Part shown: one piece after another, positions 55,447 through 64,000 of the stretch
Numbering within the stretch: the stretch's first letter is position 1
Layout: the number at the start of each line of letters is the position of its first letter
Assembly (NCBI RefSeq): GCF_001956915.1
Contig: NZ_MLJO01000012.1
Span: 62,001-126,000, forward strand
From: Intrasporangium flavum
GTDB taxonomy: Bacteria > Actinomycetota > Actinomycetes > Actinomycetales > Dermatophilaceae
Reading direction: 5' to 3'
Length of the DNA: 64,000 nt
Program-made: the position numbers and the translations under genes
The notes under the pieces: model-generated
The model's database searches: none
Told to the model about the DNA's origin: nothing
What the model saw: the letters and a program-made list of their open reading frames with translations, nothing else

Positions 55447-57582
55447 ATGACAGCAGCGACCCCAGCGGCGTCCACCGGCCCGGACGCGTCGACCCGTCGG
55501 CGCCTCCGCATCGGGATCGACACCGGCGGCACGTTCACCGACGTCGTCGCCCTCGACGAGGACTCGGGCGAGCTCGTCACGACGAAGACGCCCTCGACGC
55601 CGGGCAACCCGGCCGACGGGTTCCTCGCCGGCGTCCGCAAGGTGCTCGACCTCATGGGCGCGAGCGGCGACGACATCACGGCCGTCTCGCACGGCACCAC
55701 CGTCGCGACGAACAAGCTGCTCGAGGGCAAGGTCGAGGCGCTCGGCTTCGTCACGACCGAGGGCTACGAGTTCATCCTCGAGATCGCCCGCCAGGCGGTG
55801 CCGGACGGCTACGGCAACTCCTACTTCTGGGTCAAGCCGCCGCGCATCGTCCCGGCCGACTACGTCAAGACGGTCGGCGGCCGGATGGACTTCGAGGGCA
55901 ACGAGATCCGCCCGTTCGACGAGGACGGCGCCGTCGCCGTCGCGCGCTGGTTCAAGGAGCGCGGCATCACGACGATCGGCGTCTGTCTGCTGCACTCGTA
56001 CGCCGATGACAGCCACGAGCTCGCGATGCGCGAGGTGCTGAGCCGCGAGCACCCCGACGCGGTGGTGTCGATCAGCTCGGAGGTGCTGCGCGAGTACCGC
56101 GAGTACGAGCGCTCCATGACGACGCTCGTCGACGCCGCCGTCAAGCCCAACGTCAGCCGGTACGTCGCCAACATCCACCAGCGCCTCGACGAGTTCGTCG
56201 ACAGCAGCGAGAAGCTGCCGTTCTACATCATGAAGTCCAACGGCGGCGTGCTCTCGGCCGACGAGGTCGTGCACCAGCCGATCACCACGGTGCTGTCCGG
56301 CCCGGCGGCCGGGGCGCTGGGTGCCGGCCTCATCGCGAGCCGCGCCGGCTTCGACAAGGTGCTCACCTGCGACGGCGGCGGCACGTCCACCGACGTCTCC
56401 GTCGTCCTCGGCGGCGAGCCCACCCTGACGACCGAGGGCAGCGTCGGCGCCTACCCGAGCAAGATCCCGATGATCGACGTCGTCACCGTCGGCGCCGGCG
56501 GGGGCTCCATCGCGTGGATCTCCCCCGAGGGCTCGCTCAAGGTCGGGCCGCAGTCCGCGGGCGCCGACCCCGGGCCGCTCTGCTACGCCAAGGGTGGCAC
56601 CGAGCCGACGATCACCGACGCGCACGTCACCCTCGGTCGGATCCCCCCGCACCTGCTCGGCGGCGAGATCCCCCTCGACGTCGACGCGGCCCGGGCCGGC
56701 GTCACGGCCCTCGCCGAGCGCCTCGGCCTCGACTTCGAGCGCTGCGCGACCGGCATCCTCGAGATCTCGGCGTGGAACCAGGCCAACGCCCTGCGCCAGG
56801 TCAGCGTCAAGCGCGGCCTCGACGTGCGCGACTTCATGCTCGCGACCTTCGGCGGGTCCGGCTCGCTGCTCGCCTGCCGCCTCGTCGACATCCTCGGCCT
56901 CGCCGGGGTCGTCGTGCCGCAGAACCCCGGCAACGTGTCGGCGTTCGGGTTGCTGACGGTCGACGTCAAGAACGACTACGTGCAGACCTCCGTGTCGCGG
57001 CACGCGTCGCTCGACCACGCCGCCGTGCAGAAGACGTTCGACGACCTGACGGCCAAGGCCGCGAGCGCCCTTGACTCCGAGGGCTTCCCGACCGAGGCGC
57101 ATCGCTACACGCGCACCGTCGACCTCCGGTACTTCGGCCAGGCCTACGAGGTGCGCGTCGCCGCACCCGAGGGCGACGTCACCGAGGCGTTCGCCGCCGA
57201 CGTGGCCGCGCGCTTCCACGACGAGCACCGGGCCCTGTACGGCTACGACTTCCGGAACGACCCGAGCCAGCAGGTCGAGTGGGTCAACCTCCGCGTCACC
57301 GGCGTCGGCCCGATCACCCGCCCCGAGCTGCGCGAGCTCGAGCCCGCCGAGGGCGCCCCCGACGTGCGGGAGCGCGCCCACCGCTCGGTGCGGCCGGTGT
57401 GCTTCGACGCCGACGCCGGCTACGTCGACACCGACGTGTGGTGGCGCCCCGACCTGCGGGCCGGCGACACCGTGCACGGCCCTGCGATCGTCGAGGAGTT
57501 CGGCTCGACGGTCCCCGTCCACCCCGGCTTCGTCGTGCGCGTCGACGCGCTCGGCAACCTCGTCATCACCAAGGAGGCCTGA
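55447..57582 (+). CDS. hyuA: Hydantoinase/oxoprolinase family protein, subunit A
   Basis: A 711-residue HyuA-type ATP-dependent amidohydrolase subunit. It has the actin-like ATPase phosphate motif LRIGIDTGGTFTDVV at residue 20, HGTTVATNKLLEG, STDVSVVLGGEP (second phosphate loop after CDGGGTSTD) and TVGAGGGSIAW. These occur in 5-oxoprolinase, N-methylhydantoinase and acetone carboxylase subunits. With HyuB it should open a cyclic amide or activate a carbonyl at the cost of ATP. It is two bases from hyuB. Substrate is not readable from sequence; a hydantoin or pyrimidine-derived ring fits the context. Confidence 0.9.
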   Translation: MTAATPAASTGPDASTRRRLRIGIDTGGTFTDVVALDEDSGELVTTKTPSTPGNPADGFLAGVRKVLDLMGASGDDITAVSHGTTVATNKLLEGKVEALGFVTTEGYEFILEIARQAVPDGYGNSYFWVKPPRIVPADYVKTVGGRMDFEGNEIRPFDEDGAVAVARWFKERGITTIGVCLLHSYADDSHELAMREVLSREHPDAVVSISSEVLREYREYERSMTTLVDAAVKPNVSRYVANIHQRLDEFVDSSEKLPFYIMKSNGGVLSADEVVHQPITTVLSGPAAGALGAGLIASRAGFDKVLTCDGGGTSTDVSVVLGGEPTLTTEGSVGAYPSKIPMIDVVTVGAGGGSIAWISPEGSLKVGPQSAGADPGPLCYAKGGTEPTITDAHVTLGRIPPHLLGGEIPLDVDAARAGVTALAERLGLDFERCATGILEISAWNQANALRQVSVKRGLDVRDFMLATFGGSGSLLACRLVDILGLAGVVVPQNPGNVSAFGLLTVDVKNDYVQTSVSRHASLDHAAVQKTFDDLTAKAASALDSEGFPTEAHRYTRTVDLRYFGQAYEVRVAAPEGDVTEAFAADVAARFHDEHRALYGYDFRNDPSQQVEWVNLRVTGVGPITRPELRELEPAEGAPDVRERAHRSVRPVCFDADAGYVDTDVWWRPDLRAGDTVHGPAIVEEFGSTVPVHPGFVVRVDALGNLVITKEA

Positions 57583-57583
57583 G

Positions 57584-59626
57584 ATGTGCTTCTCCTGCCA
57601 GACCGCCAGCACCCGCCTCGCTCCTGTCGACGCCGCCACCGGCTCGCACCCCGGGGCAGCCACCGGTCACGTCGCAGGTCACGTCGGTGACGCGCCGGTC
57701 AACCCGGCCGGGCTGCCCACGGCCTACGAGCACGGCAACCGGCTGACGCCCGAGGGCACGACGGTCGACCCGATCCTCGTCGAGATCGTCGAGGGCACCC
57801 TCGCGAGCGTCGAGATGGAGGTGGAGACGGCCATCGCGCGCACGAGCCGCTCCCCCATGATCCGCGACGCGCACGACTTCCGCGCCGGGATCCACGACCG
57901 CCAGCTGCGCAAGCTGACCGGACGCTCCTACAGCGCGCTCGTGCACCCGATCGCCCGCGACTTCCCGCTCGCCGAGATGAGCGAGGGCGACGTCTTCTTC
58001 CACAACGACGTCTACGAGTCCGAGGGCGGCATCGGCCACCTGCCCGACCTCTGCGTCACCGTCCCCGTCTTCTCCGGCGGCGAGGTCGTCGCGTTCGTCC
58101 AGGCGTTCGGCCACCACGACGACATCGGTGGCGCCGTGCCCGGCTCGATGCCGAGCAACGCCCAGACCGTCTTCGAGGAGGGCCTGTCGGTCCCGCCGAT
58201 CAAGCTGTGGGACAAGGGAGTTCCCAACCAGGCTGCGTTGCGCATCATGACGCGGAACAGCCGCATGCCCGACAGCCTCGCGGCCGACCTCGACGCCGAG
58301 TGCTCGGCCTGCCTCATGGGCGCGCGCCGCCTGGGCGAGCTCTTCGAGCGCTACGGCCGCGACACCATCGAGGCCGCCTTCGACGCGATCCTCGACAAGA
58401 CCACCGAGACCTACCGCCGCGAGATCCTCAGCAAGATCCCCGACGGCACGTACGTCTGGGAGGACTACGCCGAGCACGACGGCGTCGACGAGCCGAAGCT
58501 GCACACGCAGCGGATCACGCTGACCAAGCAGTCGAGCGGAGGCCCCGGCCCGGGCGACGGCGGCCCCAAGCTCGTCATCGACTTCACCGGCACCGCACCC
58601 CAGGCCAAGGGCCCGATCAACCACTGCGGCGACTACGTCGGCGGCAACTTCCTCAAGAAGTGGCTCGCCCCGATCCTGCGCAACCTCGCCGACACCCCCG
58701 AGCGGATGGCCGAGCTCGACGTCAACGAGGGCATCGTGCCCCTCATCGAGATGAGGTTCCCCGAGAAGGGCACCCTGCTCACGCCGATCTACCCGGCACC
58801 GACGAACGCCCGCACCTTCGTCATCCTGCGCCTGCTCGGGGTGCTGGCCGGCGTCGTCGCCAAGGCGGTCGACGGCAGGATGCCGGCGGACCAGGAGACG
58901 ATCCGCTACACCGGCGTCTACGGCAAGGACCGCGACGGCAACGACTACCTCATGCGCGAGGTGCTCGGCGGCGGCTCGGGCGGGCGCTACTACGCCGACG
59001 GCGAGGACACGATCCACGTCGTCCCCGACAGCCGCAACCTGCCCACCGAGTTCACCGAGAGCCGGTTCCCCTTCATCGTCGAGCGGCTCGGGCTCGCCGT
59101 CGACTCCGGCGGCGCCGGCCGGCACCGCGGCGGCCTCGGCTACGAGAAGCACATCCGGATGCTCAAGGACGCCCACTTCATGTCGATCGCCGACCGGTCG
59201 ATCCTCGCCTGCTGGGGCGTCAAGGGCGGCAAGGCCGGTCGCCCCTTCGAGGTGACGGTCGACGTCGGCGGTCCCGACGAGCGCACCGTCGACGCCCTCG
59301 CCGACGCCGAGGTCGTCAGGGCCGGCCAGGTCATCCGCATCCGCACCACCGGCGGTGGCGGCTGGGGCGACCCGCTGGAGCGCCCCTACGACGAGGTCGA
59401 GCGCGACCTGCGCTGGGGCAAGGTGTCCTTCGACGGCGCGCGCCGCGACTACGGCGTCGTCGCGAGCGGCACCAAGGACGAGCCGGTCGTCGACGCCCCG
59501 GCTTCCGACGCCCTGCGCGCGCAGCTGCGCGACGAGCGCGCCGCCGAGCAGCCGTTCTTCGACCGCGGACCGGGCTACGCGACCCTCGCCGCCGGCCAGC
59601 AGGCGGCGGACGTCGACTGGGTCTGA
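57584..59626 (+). CDS. hyuB: Hydantoinase/oxoprolinase family protein, subunit B
   Basis: A 680-residue HyuB-type subunit with TVDPILVEIVEGTLASVEME, SYSALVHPIARDFPLAEMSEGD, FHNDVYESEGGIGHLPDLCV, FGHHDDIGG and the closing IRTTGGGGWGDPLERP. It is the partner of HyuA. ATG 57584 has AAGGAGG six bases upstream. The N-terminal 50 residues are an extension absent from most HyuB proteins, beginning MCFSCQ with a CxxC pair and followed by a His/Gly-rich stretch. The first membrane-free conserved block begins at about residue 58. The four-gene set hyuA-hyuB-NmrA shares one direction. Confidence 0.9.
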   Translation: MCFSCQTASTRLAPVDAATGSHPGAATGHVAGHVGDAPVNPAGLPTAYEHGNRLTPEGTTVDPILVEIVEGTLASVEMEVETAIARTSRSPMIRDAHDFRAGIHDRQLRKLTGRSYSALVHPIARDFPLAEMSEGDVFFHNDVYESEGGIGHLPDLCVTVPVFSGGEVVAFVQAFGHHDDIGGAVPGSMPSNAQTVFEEGLSVPPIKLWDKGVPNQAALRIMTRNSRMPDSLAADLDAECSACLMGARRLGELFERYGRDTIEAAFDAILDKTTETYRREILSKIPDGTYVWEDYAEHDGVDEPKLHTQRITLTKQSSGGPGPGDGGPKLVIDFTGTAPQAKGPINHCGDYVGGNFLKKWLAPILRNLADTPERMAELDVNEGIVPLIEMRFPEKGTLLTPIYPAPTNARTFVILRLLGVLAGVVAKAVDGRMPADQETIRYTGVYGKDRDGNDYLMREVLGGGSGGRYYADGEDTIHVVPDSRNLPTEFTESRFPFIVERLGLAVDSGGAGRHRGGLGYEKHIRMLKDAHFMSIADRSILACWGVKGGKAGRPFEVTVDVGGPDERTVDALADAEVVRAGQVIRIRTTGGGGWGDPLERPYDEVERDLRWGKVSFDGARRDYGVVASGTKDEPVVDAPASDALRAQLRDERAAEQPFFDRGPGYATLAAGQQAADVDWV

Positions 59627-59629
59627 GCG

Positions 59630-60463
59630 GTGCGCGCTCTCGTGATCGGCGCGGCCGGCAAGACCGGTCGCGCCGTCACGCGCGCCCTGGCCGCACGGGG
59701 CGTCGACGTCCGCGCCGCCGTGCGCTCGGCCGGCGCCGAGGACCGGGCTCACCGGGCCGGTGCCGGGTCCGTCGCGGTCGTCGACCTCGAGACCGGGGCG
59801 GGCCTCGGTGCCGCCGTCGACGGGGTCGATGCCGTCTACCACCTCGCCCCGAACGTGCACCCCGACGAGGTCGGGATCGCGCGCCGCGTCGCGACCGCGG
59901 CGGCAGGGGCCGGCGTCGCCCGCTTCGCCTTCCACTCGGTGCTCCACCCCGACGACGCGTCGATGCCGCACCACGTGCGCAAGGGCCGGGCCGAGGCCGT
60001 CGTGCGCGAGCTGCACCCCGAGGCCCTCGTGCTGCGCCCGGCGGCCTACCACCAGAACCTCCTCGACGCCGCTCGCGCAGGACGCATCGCCGTGCCCTAC
60101 TCGCTCGACACCCCCTTCACCAACGTCGACCTCGACGACGTCGCCGAGGTGGCCGCCCTCCTGCTGACCGAACCGGTCTGGCGGACAGGCACGTTCGAGC
60201 TGGCCGGCCCCGAGCGGCTCACCGTGCGCCAGCTGGCCGACGTCGCCGCGCGCACCCTCGGCCACCCCGTCGTCGCCGAGCGGGTCGCCCTCGACGCGTG
60301 GCGCGCCGGGCCCGGGGCCGCGCTCGCGGCGTCGGCGCGTGCCGACCTCGAGGCGATGTTCGCCGCCTACGACCGCGACGGGCTCGTCGGCGACCCGACG
60401 CCCCTCGGCCGGTTGCTGCCGCACGCGCCCCGCACGTGGTCCGCGGCCCTCACGGCCGGGTGA
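59630..60463 (+). CDS. NmrA-like NAD(P)-binding protein
   Basis: A 277-residue atypical SDR of the NmrA/NAD(P)-binding type. It begins MRALVIGAAGKTGRAVTRAL (glycine-rich motif) and has VYHLAPNVHPDEVGIARRV, ARFAFHSVLHPD, VLRPAAYHQNL and NVDLDDVAEVAALLL. The YxxxK active site is lacking, as usual for NmrA-like proteins, which may sense redox or act as reductases. GTG 59630 is three bases after the hyuB stop, so it is part of that operon. Its role in the pathway is unknown. Confidence 0.83.
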   Translation: MRALVIGAAGKTGRAVTRALAARGVDVRAAVRSAGAEDRAHRAGAGSVAVVDLETGAGLGAAVDGVDAVYHLAPNVHPDEVGIARRVATAAAGAGVARFAFHSVLHPDDASMPHHVRKGRAEAVVRELHPEALVLRPAAYHQNLLDAARAGRIAVPYSLDTPFTNVDLDDVAEVAALLLTEPVWRTGTFELAGPERLTVRQLADVAARTLGHPVVAERVALDAWRAGPGAALAASARADLEAMFAAYDRDGLVGDPTPLGRLLPHAPRTWSAALTAG

Positions 60464-60499
60464 GAGCCGCGGTGTCACACGCGGGTCGGTGCCGCAGCG

Positions 60500-60745
60500 T
60501 CAGTCGACGTCGCGCTCCTCGATCGTCTGTCGCACGGTGTTCGTCGGGAAGGTCGACCCGCCCGGGTTCTCCTCGCGCGTCACGATCTTCTTGCGGTGCG
60601 TGCCCTTGCTGCCGTGCCAGATCAGGGCACCACCGGCGACCATGAGGATGATCCCCACGACGGGCAGGTTGATGACCGACGTGTTCGCCCGCACGGCGAA
60701 GGTGAGGATCGCGCCGATGACGGCGAGCAGGACTCCGACGCCCAC
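60500..60745 (-). CDS. DUF6458-like small membrane protein
   Basis: An 81-residue protein with two hydrophobic segments (VGVLLAVIGAILTFAV and VVGIILMVAGGALIW) joined by a short loop (RANTSVINLP), then a charged tail. This matches the DUF6458 pattern of short actinobacterial membrane proteins of unknown function. GTG 60745 is chosen because the family begins at the first helix and AAGGGG lies eight bases upstream; a longer frame to 60880 adds a basic non-homologous stretch. It is on the opposite strand to the catabolic genes around it. Confidence 0.75.
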   Translation of the reverse strand: MGVGVLLAVIGAILTFAVRANTSVINLPVVGIILMVAGGALIWHGSKGTHRKKIVTREENPGGSTFPTNTVRQTIEERDVD

Positions 60746-60864
60746 GATGTGCGGCCCCTTCCCACCGGGCCTGACGGCGACCCGGTACTGCTCCTTTACC
60801 CGAAACTGTATCGCCGCTGACCTCCACGGGACACCGCCCACCCGGCCGGCGCGGGCCGCCGCAC

Positions 60865-60912
60865 GGCACAGATGTGCCAATCACGGCGGCCTCCTCTGGC
60901 AGGACGTGACAA
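60865..60912. promoter_or_regulatory. Two palindromes upstream of the carbamate kinase gene
   Basis: CTGGCAGGACGTGACAA (60896-60912) matches the hyuA and Mo-hydroxylase element; its centre is 44 bases before ATG 60948, almost exactly the hyuA spacing. A second, related palindrome GGCACA-GA-TGTGCC lies at 60865-60878 with the same arms but one more central base; it is about three helical turns upstream. Confidence 0.65.
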
Positions 60913-60935
60913 CGCCGCGCGACGGCGGCCGCTCC

Positions 60936-60941
60936 TAGGCT
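60936..60941 (+). promoter_or_regulatory. Leaderless -10 element of the carbamate kinase gene
   Basis: TAGGCT matches TANNNT and is followed by exactly six bases before ATG 60948, which has no ribosome site. Same arrangement as rmlB, satD and pucR. Confidence 0.55.
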
Positions 60942-60947
60942 CGCCGC

Positions 60948-61964
60948 ATGAGCCAGCCGACGCGGCCCACCGACGCCACGGCCGACGGGGTCGACGCCTC
61001 CACCCCGTCCCCCGCCCCCGGGGCGCCCCAGCGCGTCGTCGTCGCGCTCGGCGGCAACGCCATGACCGGCCAGGACGGCAGCGCGACGCCGCACGCCCAG
61101 CGGGCGGCCATCGCCGGCGCGATGGAGCACGTGGCCGACCTCGTGGCGCGCGGCGTGGAGGTCGTCATCACGCACGGCAACGGACCGCAGGTCGGCAACC
61201 TCCTCGTCAAGAACGCCCTCGCCGCCCACGTCGTGCCGCCCGTGCCCCTCGACTGGTGCGGCGCGCAGACCCAGGGGACCATCGGCTTCACGGTGCTCGA
61301 CACCCTCGAGGCCTCGCTCGCCTCCCGCGGCGTCGAGCGGCCCGTCGCGGCGCTCGTCACCCGCACCCGCGTCGACGCCGGTGACCCCGGCTTCACCCGT
61401 CCCACCAAGCCGGTCGGGCGCTACCTGCCCCGCGAGCAGGCCCAGGCGCTCATCGACCACGGCGAGACGTGGGAGGACCGCGGCGAGCGGGGCTGGCGTC
61501 GGGTCGTCGCCTCGCCCGAGCCGCTCGAGGTGCTCGAGGTCCCCGCCGTGCGCACCCTGCTCGGCGCCGGCTACGTCGTCGTCGCGGCCGGTGGCGGGGG
61601 CATCCCCGTCGTGCGCGGCGGCGACGGGCGCCTGCGCGGCGTCGAGGCCGTCATCGACAAGGACCTCACGGCCGCCCTGCTCGCCCGGGCCCTCGACGCC
61701 GACGTCCTCGTCATCGCCACCGACGTCGACCACGCGGTCGCCGCCTGGGGCACCCCCGAGGCGCACCCGATCGGACGCGTCACCCTCGAGGAGCTCACCG
61801 CCTACGCCGACGCGGGCCACTTCGCGTCCGGCTCGATGGGCCCGAAGGTCGAGGCGGCGCTGCGGTTCGTCCGCACCGGCGGTCGCCGGTCCGTCATCAC
61901 CGACCTGTCCCGCATCGCCGACGCCGTCGACGGCGGCGTCGGAACCGTCGTCGAGAACCACTGA
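60948..61964 (+). CDS. arcC: Carbamate kinase
   Basis: A 338-residue amino-acid-kinase-family enzyme catalysing carbamoyl phosphate + ADP to carbamate + ATP. Motifs: RVVVALGGNAM (phosphate-binding loop), VVITHGNGPQVGNLLVKNAL, DWCGAQTQGTIGF, VVAAGGGGIPVV, AVIDKDLTAALLA and HFASGSMGPKVEAAL. The first 28 residues are an unconserved Thr/Pro/Asp-rich extension. In catabolism it makes ATP from carbamoyl phosphate, so its presence with an AllFGH-like carbamoyltransferase and no arginine deiminase gene is telling. It is 18 bases from the barbiturase-like gene, in one operon. Confidence 0.93.
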   Translation: MSQPTRPTDATADGVDASTPSPAPGAPQRVVVALGGNAMTGQDGSATPHAQRAAIAGAMEHVADLVARGVEVVITHGNGPQVGNLLVKNALAAHVVPPVPLDWCGAQTQGTIGFTVLDTLEASLASRGVERPVAALVTRTRVDAGDPGFTRPTKPVGRYLPREQAQALIDHGETWEDRGERGWRRVVASPEPLEVLEVPAVRTLLGAGYVVVAAGGGGIPVVRGGDGRLRGVEAVIDKDLTAALLARALDADVLVIATDVDHAVAAWGTPEAHPIGRVTLEELTAYADAGHFASGSMGPKVEAALRFVRTGGRRSVITDLSRIADAVDGGVGTVVENH

Positions 61965-61982
61965 AGAGAAAGGTCATCCACC

Positions 61983-63119
61983 GTGCCTGAAGCCATCGAG
62001 GTCCGCAAGGTCCCGATCCACTCCGTCGCCGACGCGTCCGAGCTCGCGAAGCTCATCGACGACGGCGTCATGGAGGCGAGCCGCGTCATCGCCATCATCG
62101 GCAAGACCGAGGGCAACGGCGGGGTCAACGACTACACCCGCATCATCGCCGACCGTGCCTTCCGCGAGGTGCTCGTCGCCAAGGGCGCCCCGGCCGACCA
62201 GGTCAAGCAGGTGCCGATCGTGTGGTCCGGCGGCACCGACGGCGTCATCAGCCCGCACGCGACGATCTTCGCGACCGTCCCGGCCGAGCAGGCCGAGCCC
62301 TCCGACGACCTCCGCCTCACGGTCGGGTTCGCGATGAGCGAGGCGATCAAGCCCGAGGAGATCGGCTACGTCGCCATGGTCTCCAAGGTCGCCGACGCCG
62401 TGAAGGTCGCCATGGAGCGCGCCGGCATCACCGACCCCGCCGACGTGCACTACGTGCAGACCAAGACGCCCCTGCTGACGATCCACACGATCCGCGACGC
62501 CAAGGAGCGCGGCCACCGGGTCTGGACCGAGCACACCCACGAGTCGATGGACCTGTCCAACGGCACCACCGCGCTAGGCATCGCCGTCGCGCTCGGCGAG
62601 ATCGAGATGCCGGGCGACGCCGACGTCATGCACGACCGGTCGCTCTTCTCCTCGGTGGCCTCGTGCAGCTCGGGCGTCGAGCTCGACCAGGCGCAGGTCG
62701 TCGTCGTCGGCAACGCCCGCGGCGTCGGTGGCCGGTACCGGATCGGCCACTCGGTCATGCAGGACGCCCTCGACGCCGACGGCATCTGGGCCGCGATCAA
62801 GGACGCCGGCCTCGACCTGCCCGAGCGCCCGCACCCCTCCGACCTCGACGGCCGCCTCGTCAACGTCTTCCTCAAGTGCGAGGTGAGCCAGGACGGCCAG
62901 GTGCACGGCCGCCGCAACGCCATGCTCGACGACTCCGACGTGCACTGGCACCGCCAGATCAAGTCGGCGGTCGGTGGCGTCACGGCCTCGGTGACCGGCG
63001 ACCCGGCCGTGTTCGTGTCGGTCTCGGCCGCCCACCAGGGCCCCGACGGCGGTGGCCCGGTCGCCGCGATCGTCGACCTCGGCGAGGGCGAGCCCACCGG
63101 CTACCGCTGGACCCGCTGA
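61983..63119 (+). CDS. Ring-opening amidohydrolase: barbiturase / cyanuric acid hydrolase family
   Basis: A 378-residue Toblerone-fold amidohydrolase, a family restricted to barbiturases and cyanuric acid hydrolases. Three pseudo-repeats each bring a Ser-Lys pair; visible serine loops are [17 protein letters not shown] (first), [20 protein letters not shown] (second) and [20 protein letters not shown] (third). [16 protein letters not shown] carries the first lysine. Barbiturase opens barbiturate to ureidomalonate; the cyanurate enzymes make carboxybiuret. The uracil-type permease and Mo-hydroxylase favour barbiturate. GTG 61983 follows an AAAGG, and the gene is transcribed with carbamate kinase. 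Confidence 0.9.
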   Translation: MPEAIEVRKVPIHSVADASELAKLIDDGVMEASRVIAIIGKTEGNGGVNDYTRIIADRAFREVLVAKGAPADQVKQVPIVWSGGTDGVISPHATIFATVPAEQAEPSDDLRLTVGFAMSEAIKPEEIGYVAMVSKVADAVKVAMERAGITDPADVHYVQTKTPLLTIHTIRDAKERGHRVWTEHTHESMDLSNGTTALGIAVALGEIEMPGDADVMHDRSLFSSVASCSSGVELDQAQVVVVGNARGVGGRYRIGHSVMQDALDADGIWAAIKDAGLDLPERPHPSDLDGRLVNVFLKCEVSQDGQVHGRRNAMLDDSDVHWHRQIKSAVGGVTASVTGDPAVFVSVSAAHQGPDGGGPVAAIVDLGEGEPTGYRWTR

Positions 63120-63123
63120 CCCG

Positions 63124-63242
63124 CTTCACCGTCGAGAGGCCACGAACGGTGGTCCGACCCACGACGAGAGGCCAGCTTCTCCCGAAGAAGCTGGCCTCTC
63201 GTCGTACCGCAGGCCACCGAAGGTGGCCCCTCGACGGTGAAG
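63124..63242. terminator. Nested inverted-repeat structure between barbiturase-like gene and purH
   Basis: An inner perfect 20-bp hairpin (arms 63161-63180 and 63186-63205, 5-base loop) sits inside an outer pair of 20-base arms (63124-63143 and 63223-63242, one mismatch). A third small hairpin (63138-63154) and a fourth (63212-63228) compete with the outer arms. It fills nearly all of the space between two convergent stops, so it should terminate both transcripts. Confidence 0.75.
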
Positions 63243-63253
63243 GGCGGGAAGCG

Positions 63254-64000
63254 TCAGTGGAAGAAGTGGCGCGTCCCGGTGAAGTACATCGTCACGCCGG
63301 CGGCCTGCGCCGCGGCGATGACCTCGTCGTCGCGGATCGAGCCACCCGGCGCGACGACGGCGCGCACGCCGGCGTCGAGGAGGATCTGCAGCCCGTCGGC
63401 GAAGGGGAAGAACGCGTCGGACGCGGCGACCGAGCCGCGGGCCCGGTCCTCGCCCGCACGGCGCACCGCGAGGTAGCAGGAGTCGACGCGGTTGACCTGG
63501 CCCATGCCGACGCCGACGGCCGCGCCGTCCTTGGCGAGCAGGATCGCGTTCGACTTGACCGCACGGATCGCGCGCCAGGCGAACTGGAGGTCGGCGAGCG
63601 TCGCATCGTCGGCGGCGTCACCCGCCACGAGGCGCCAGTTCGCGGCGTCGTCGCCACCCGTGACCGCACCGTCGTCGCCCTGCACGACCGCGTCGACCCG
63701 GTCGACGGTCTGCACGAGCAGGCCGCCGCTCACCGGGCGCGTCTCGATGCGGTCGACGGCCTCGGCCATCCCGGCCGGCAGGCGCAGCACGCGCAGGTTC
63801 TTCTTCGCGGTGAGGATCTCGAGAGCCTCCGGCTCGTAGTCCGGCGCGATGATGACCTCGGTGAAGACCGGCTTGGCCGCCTGAGCCATCGCGGCGGTCA
63901 CGGTGCGGTTGGCGGCGATGATGCCGCCATAGGCGCTGACCGGGTCGGTGGCGTGGGCCCGCTCGTAGGCCTCCTCGATGGAGGCGCCGACGGCGATGCC
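63254..64000 (-). CDS. purH: AICAR formyltransferase / IMP cyclohydrolase, partial (C-terminal part only)
   Basis: The last 248 residues of PurH, which makes the final two steps of IMP synthesis; the N-terminal part lies beyond the right edge. The frame stays open to base 64000. Visible formyltransferase-domain motifs are [50 protein letters not shown] (with the catalytic Lys), [32 protein letters not shown], and the C-terminal [11 protein letters not shown]. All are intact, so the gene looks functional. It runs convergent to the barbiturase-like gene across the nested hairpin region. Confidence 0.96.
   Translation of the reverse strand, partial: GIAVGASIEEAYERAHATDPVSAYGGIIAANRTVTAAMAQAAKPVFTEVIIAPDYEPEALEILTAKKNLRVLRLPAGMAEAVDRIETRPVSGGLLVQTVDRVDAVVQGDDGAVTGGDDAANWRLVAGDAADDATLADLQFAWRAIRAVKSNAILLAKDGAAVGVGMGQVNRVDSCYLAVRRAGEDRARGSVAASDAFFPFADGLQILLDAGVRAVVAPGGSIRDDEVIAAAQAAGVTMYFTGTRHFFH

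Noticed and set aside
57566..60478. A 970-codon minus-strand open frame
   Set aside because: Antisense to hyuB and the NmrA-like gene; composition is that of a complement frame.

Overview
High-GC DNA with long open frames on both strands, frequent GTG starts, 4-base stop/start overlaps and several apparent leaderless start sites (TANNNT six bases before the start codon). Together with actinobacterial markers (DUF3017 beside folD, a DUF6458 protein, an ECF42-type sigma factor paired with a YCII protein, a PucR regulator) this points to an actinomycete. A Micrococcales member of the Intrasporangiaceae type is my guess from general resemblance, not a search result.

Layout. (1) 1-20,384 is a surface-polysaccharide locus. 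It has a fused chain-length/tyrosine autokinase and a low-molecular-weight tyrosine phosphatase, nucleotide-sugar genes (ugd, rmlB, rmlD, a UDP-HexNAc 4-epimerase and a UDP-HexNAc dehydrogenase), a FkbM methyltransferase gene broken by two frameshifts, and a tightly overlapping ten-gene minus-strand operon (20,384 down to 9,695). That operon encodes a membrane 4,6-dehydratase, aminotransferase, phosphoglycosyl transferase, three glycosyltransferases, a polymerase, a flippase and two acyltransferases. (2) 20,719-31,302 is housekeeping and transport: aquaporin, a SatD-like regulator with a phased operator array, a membrane protein, mdh, DUF3017, folD, a ferredoxin-reductase-type flavoprotein, and a heterodimeric ABC exporter with one dead nucleotide site. 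A secreted BNR/sialidase-fold protein follows. (3) 33,350-46,495 is the first half of a nucleobase-catabolism cluster: an FdrA-DUF1116 fusion and DUF2877 protein (AllFG/AllH-type carbamoyltransferase), PucR, a uracil-type NCS2 permease, a three-subunit molybdenum hydroxylase, a CoxG protein and a nitrilase-family amidase. (4) 46,517-55,260 is unrelated: a small winged-helix regulator with a membrane partner, envelope proteins, an RDD protein, a DUF2807 lipoprotein and the ECF42/YCII pair. (5) 55,447-63,119 is the second catabolic half: hyuA, hyuB, an NmrA-like protein, DUF6458, carbamate kinase and a barbiturase/cyanurate-hydrolase family enzyme. The window ends inside purH.

How the parts may fit. 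The two catabolic halves share a 17-bp palindrome (GGCA-N5-TGCCA core) upstream of the permease, Mo-hydroxylase, hyuA and carbamate kinase genes, so they look like one regulon. The gene content suggests oxidative pyrimidine breakdown: uracil uptake, oxidation to barbiturate, ring opening to ureidomalonate, then transfer of the carbamoyl group to phosphate by an AllFGH-like enzyme, with ATP made by carbamate kinase and malonamate cleaved by the nitrilase-like amidase. The phosphorolytic step is inference and is the most interesting candidate novelty here. An octamer palindrome, GACGCGTC, recurs about 27 times in the window but is absent from about 7.4-22.0 kb, which supports a separate origin for the polysaccharide operon.
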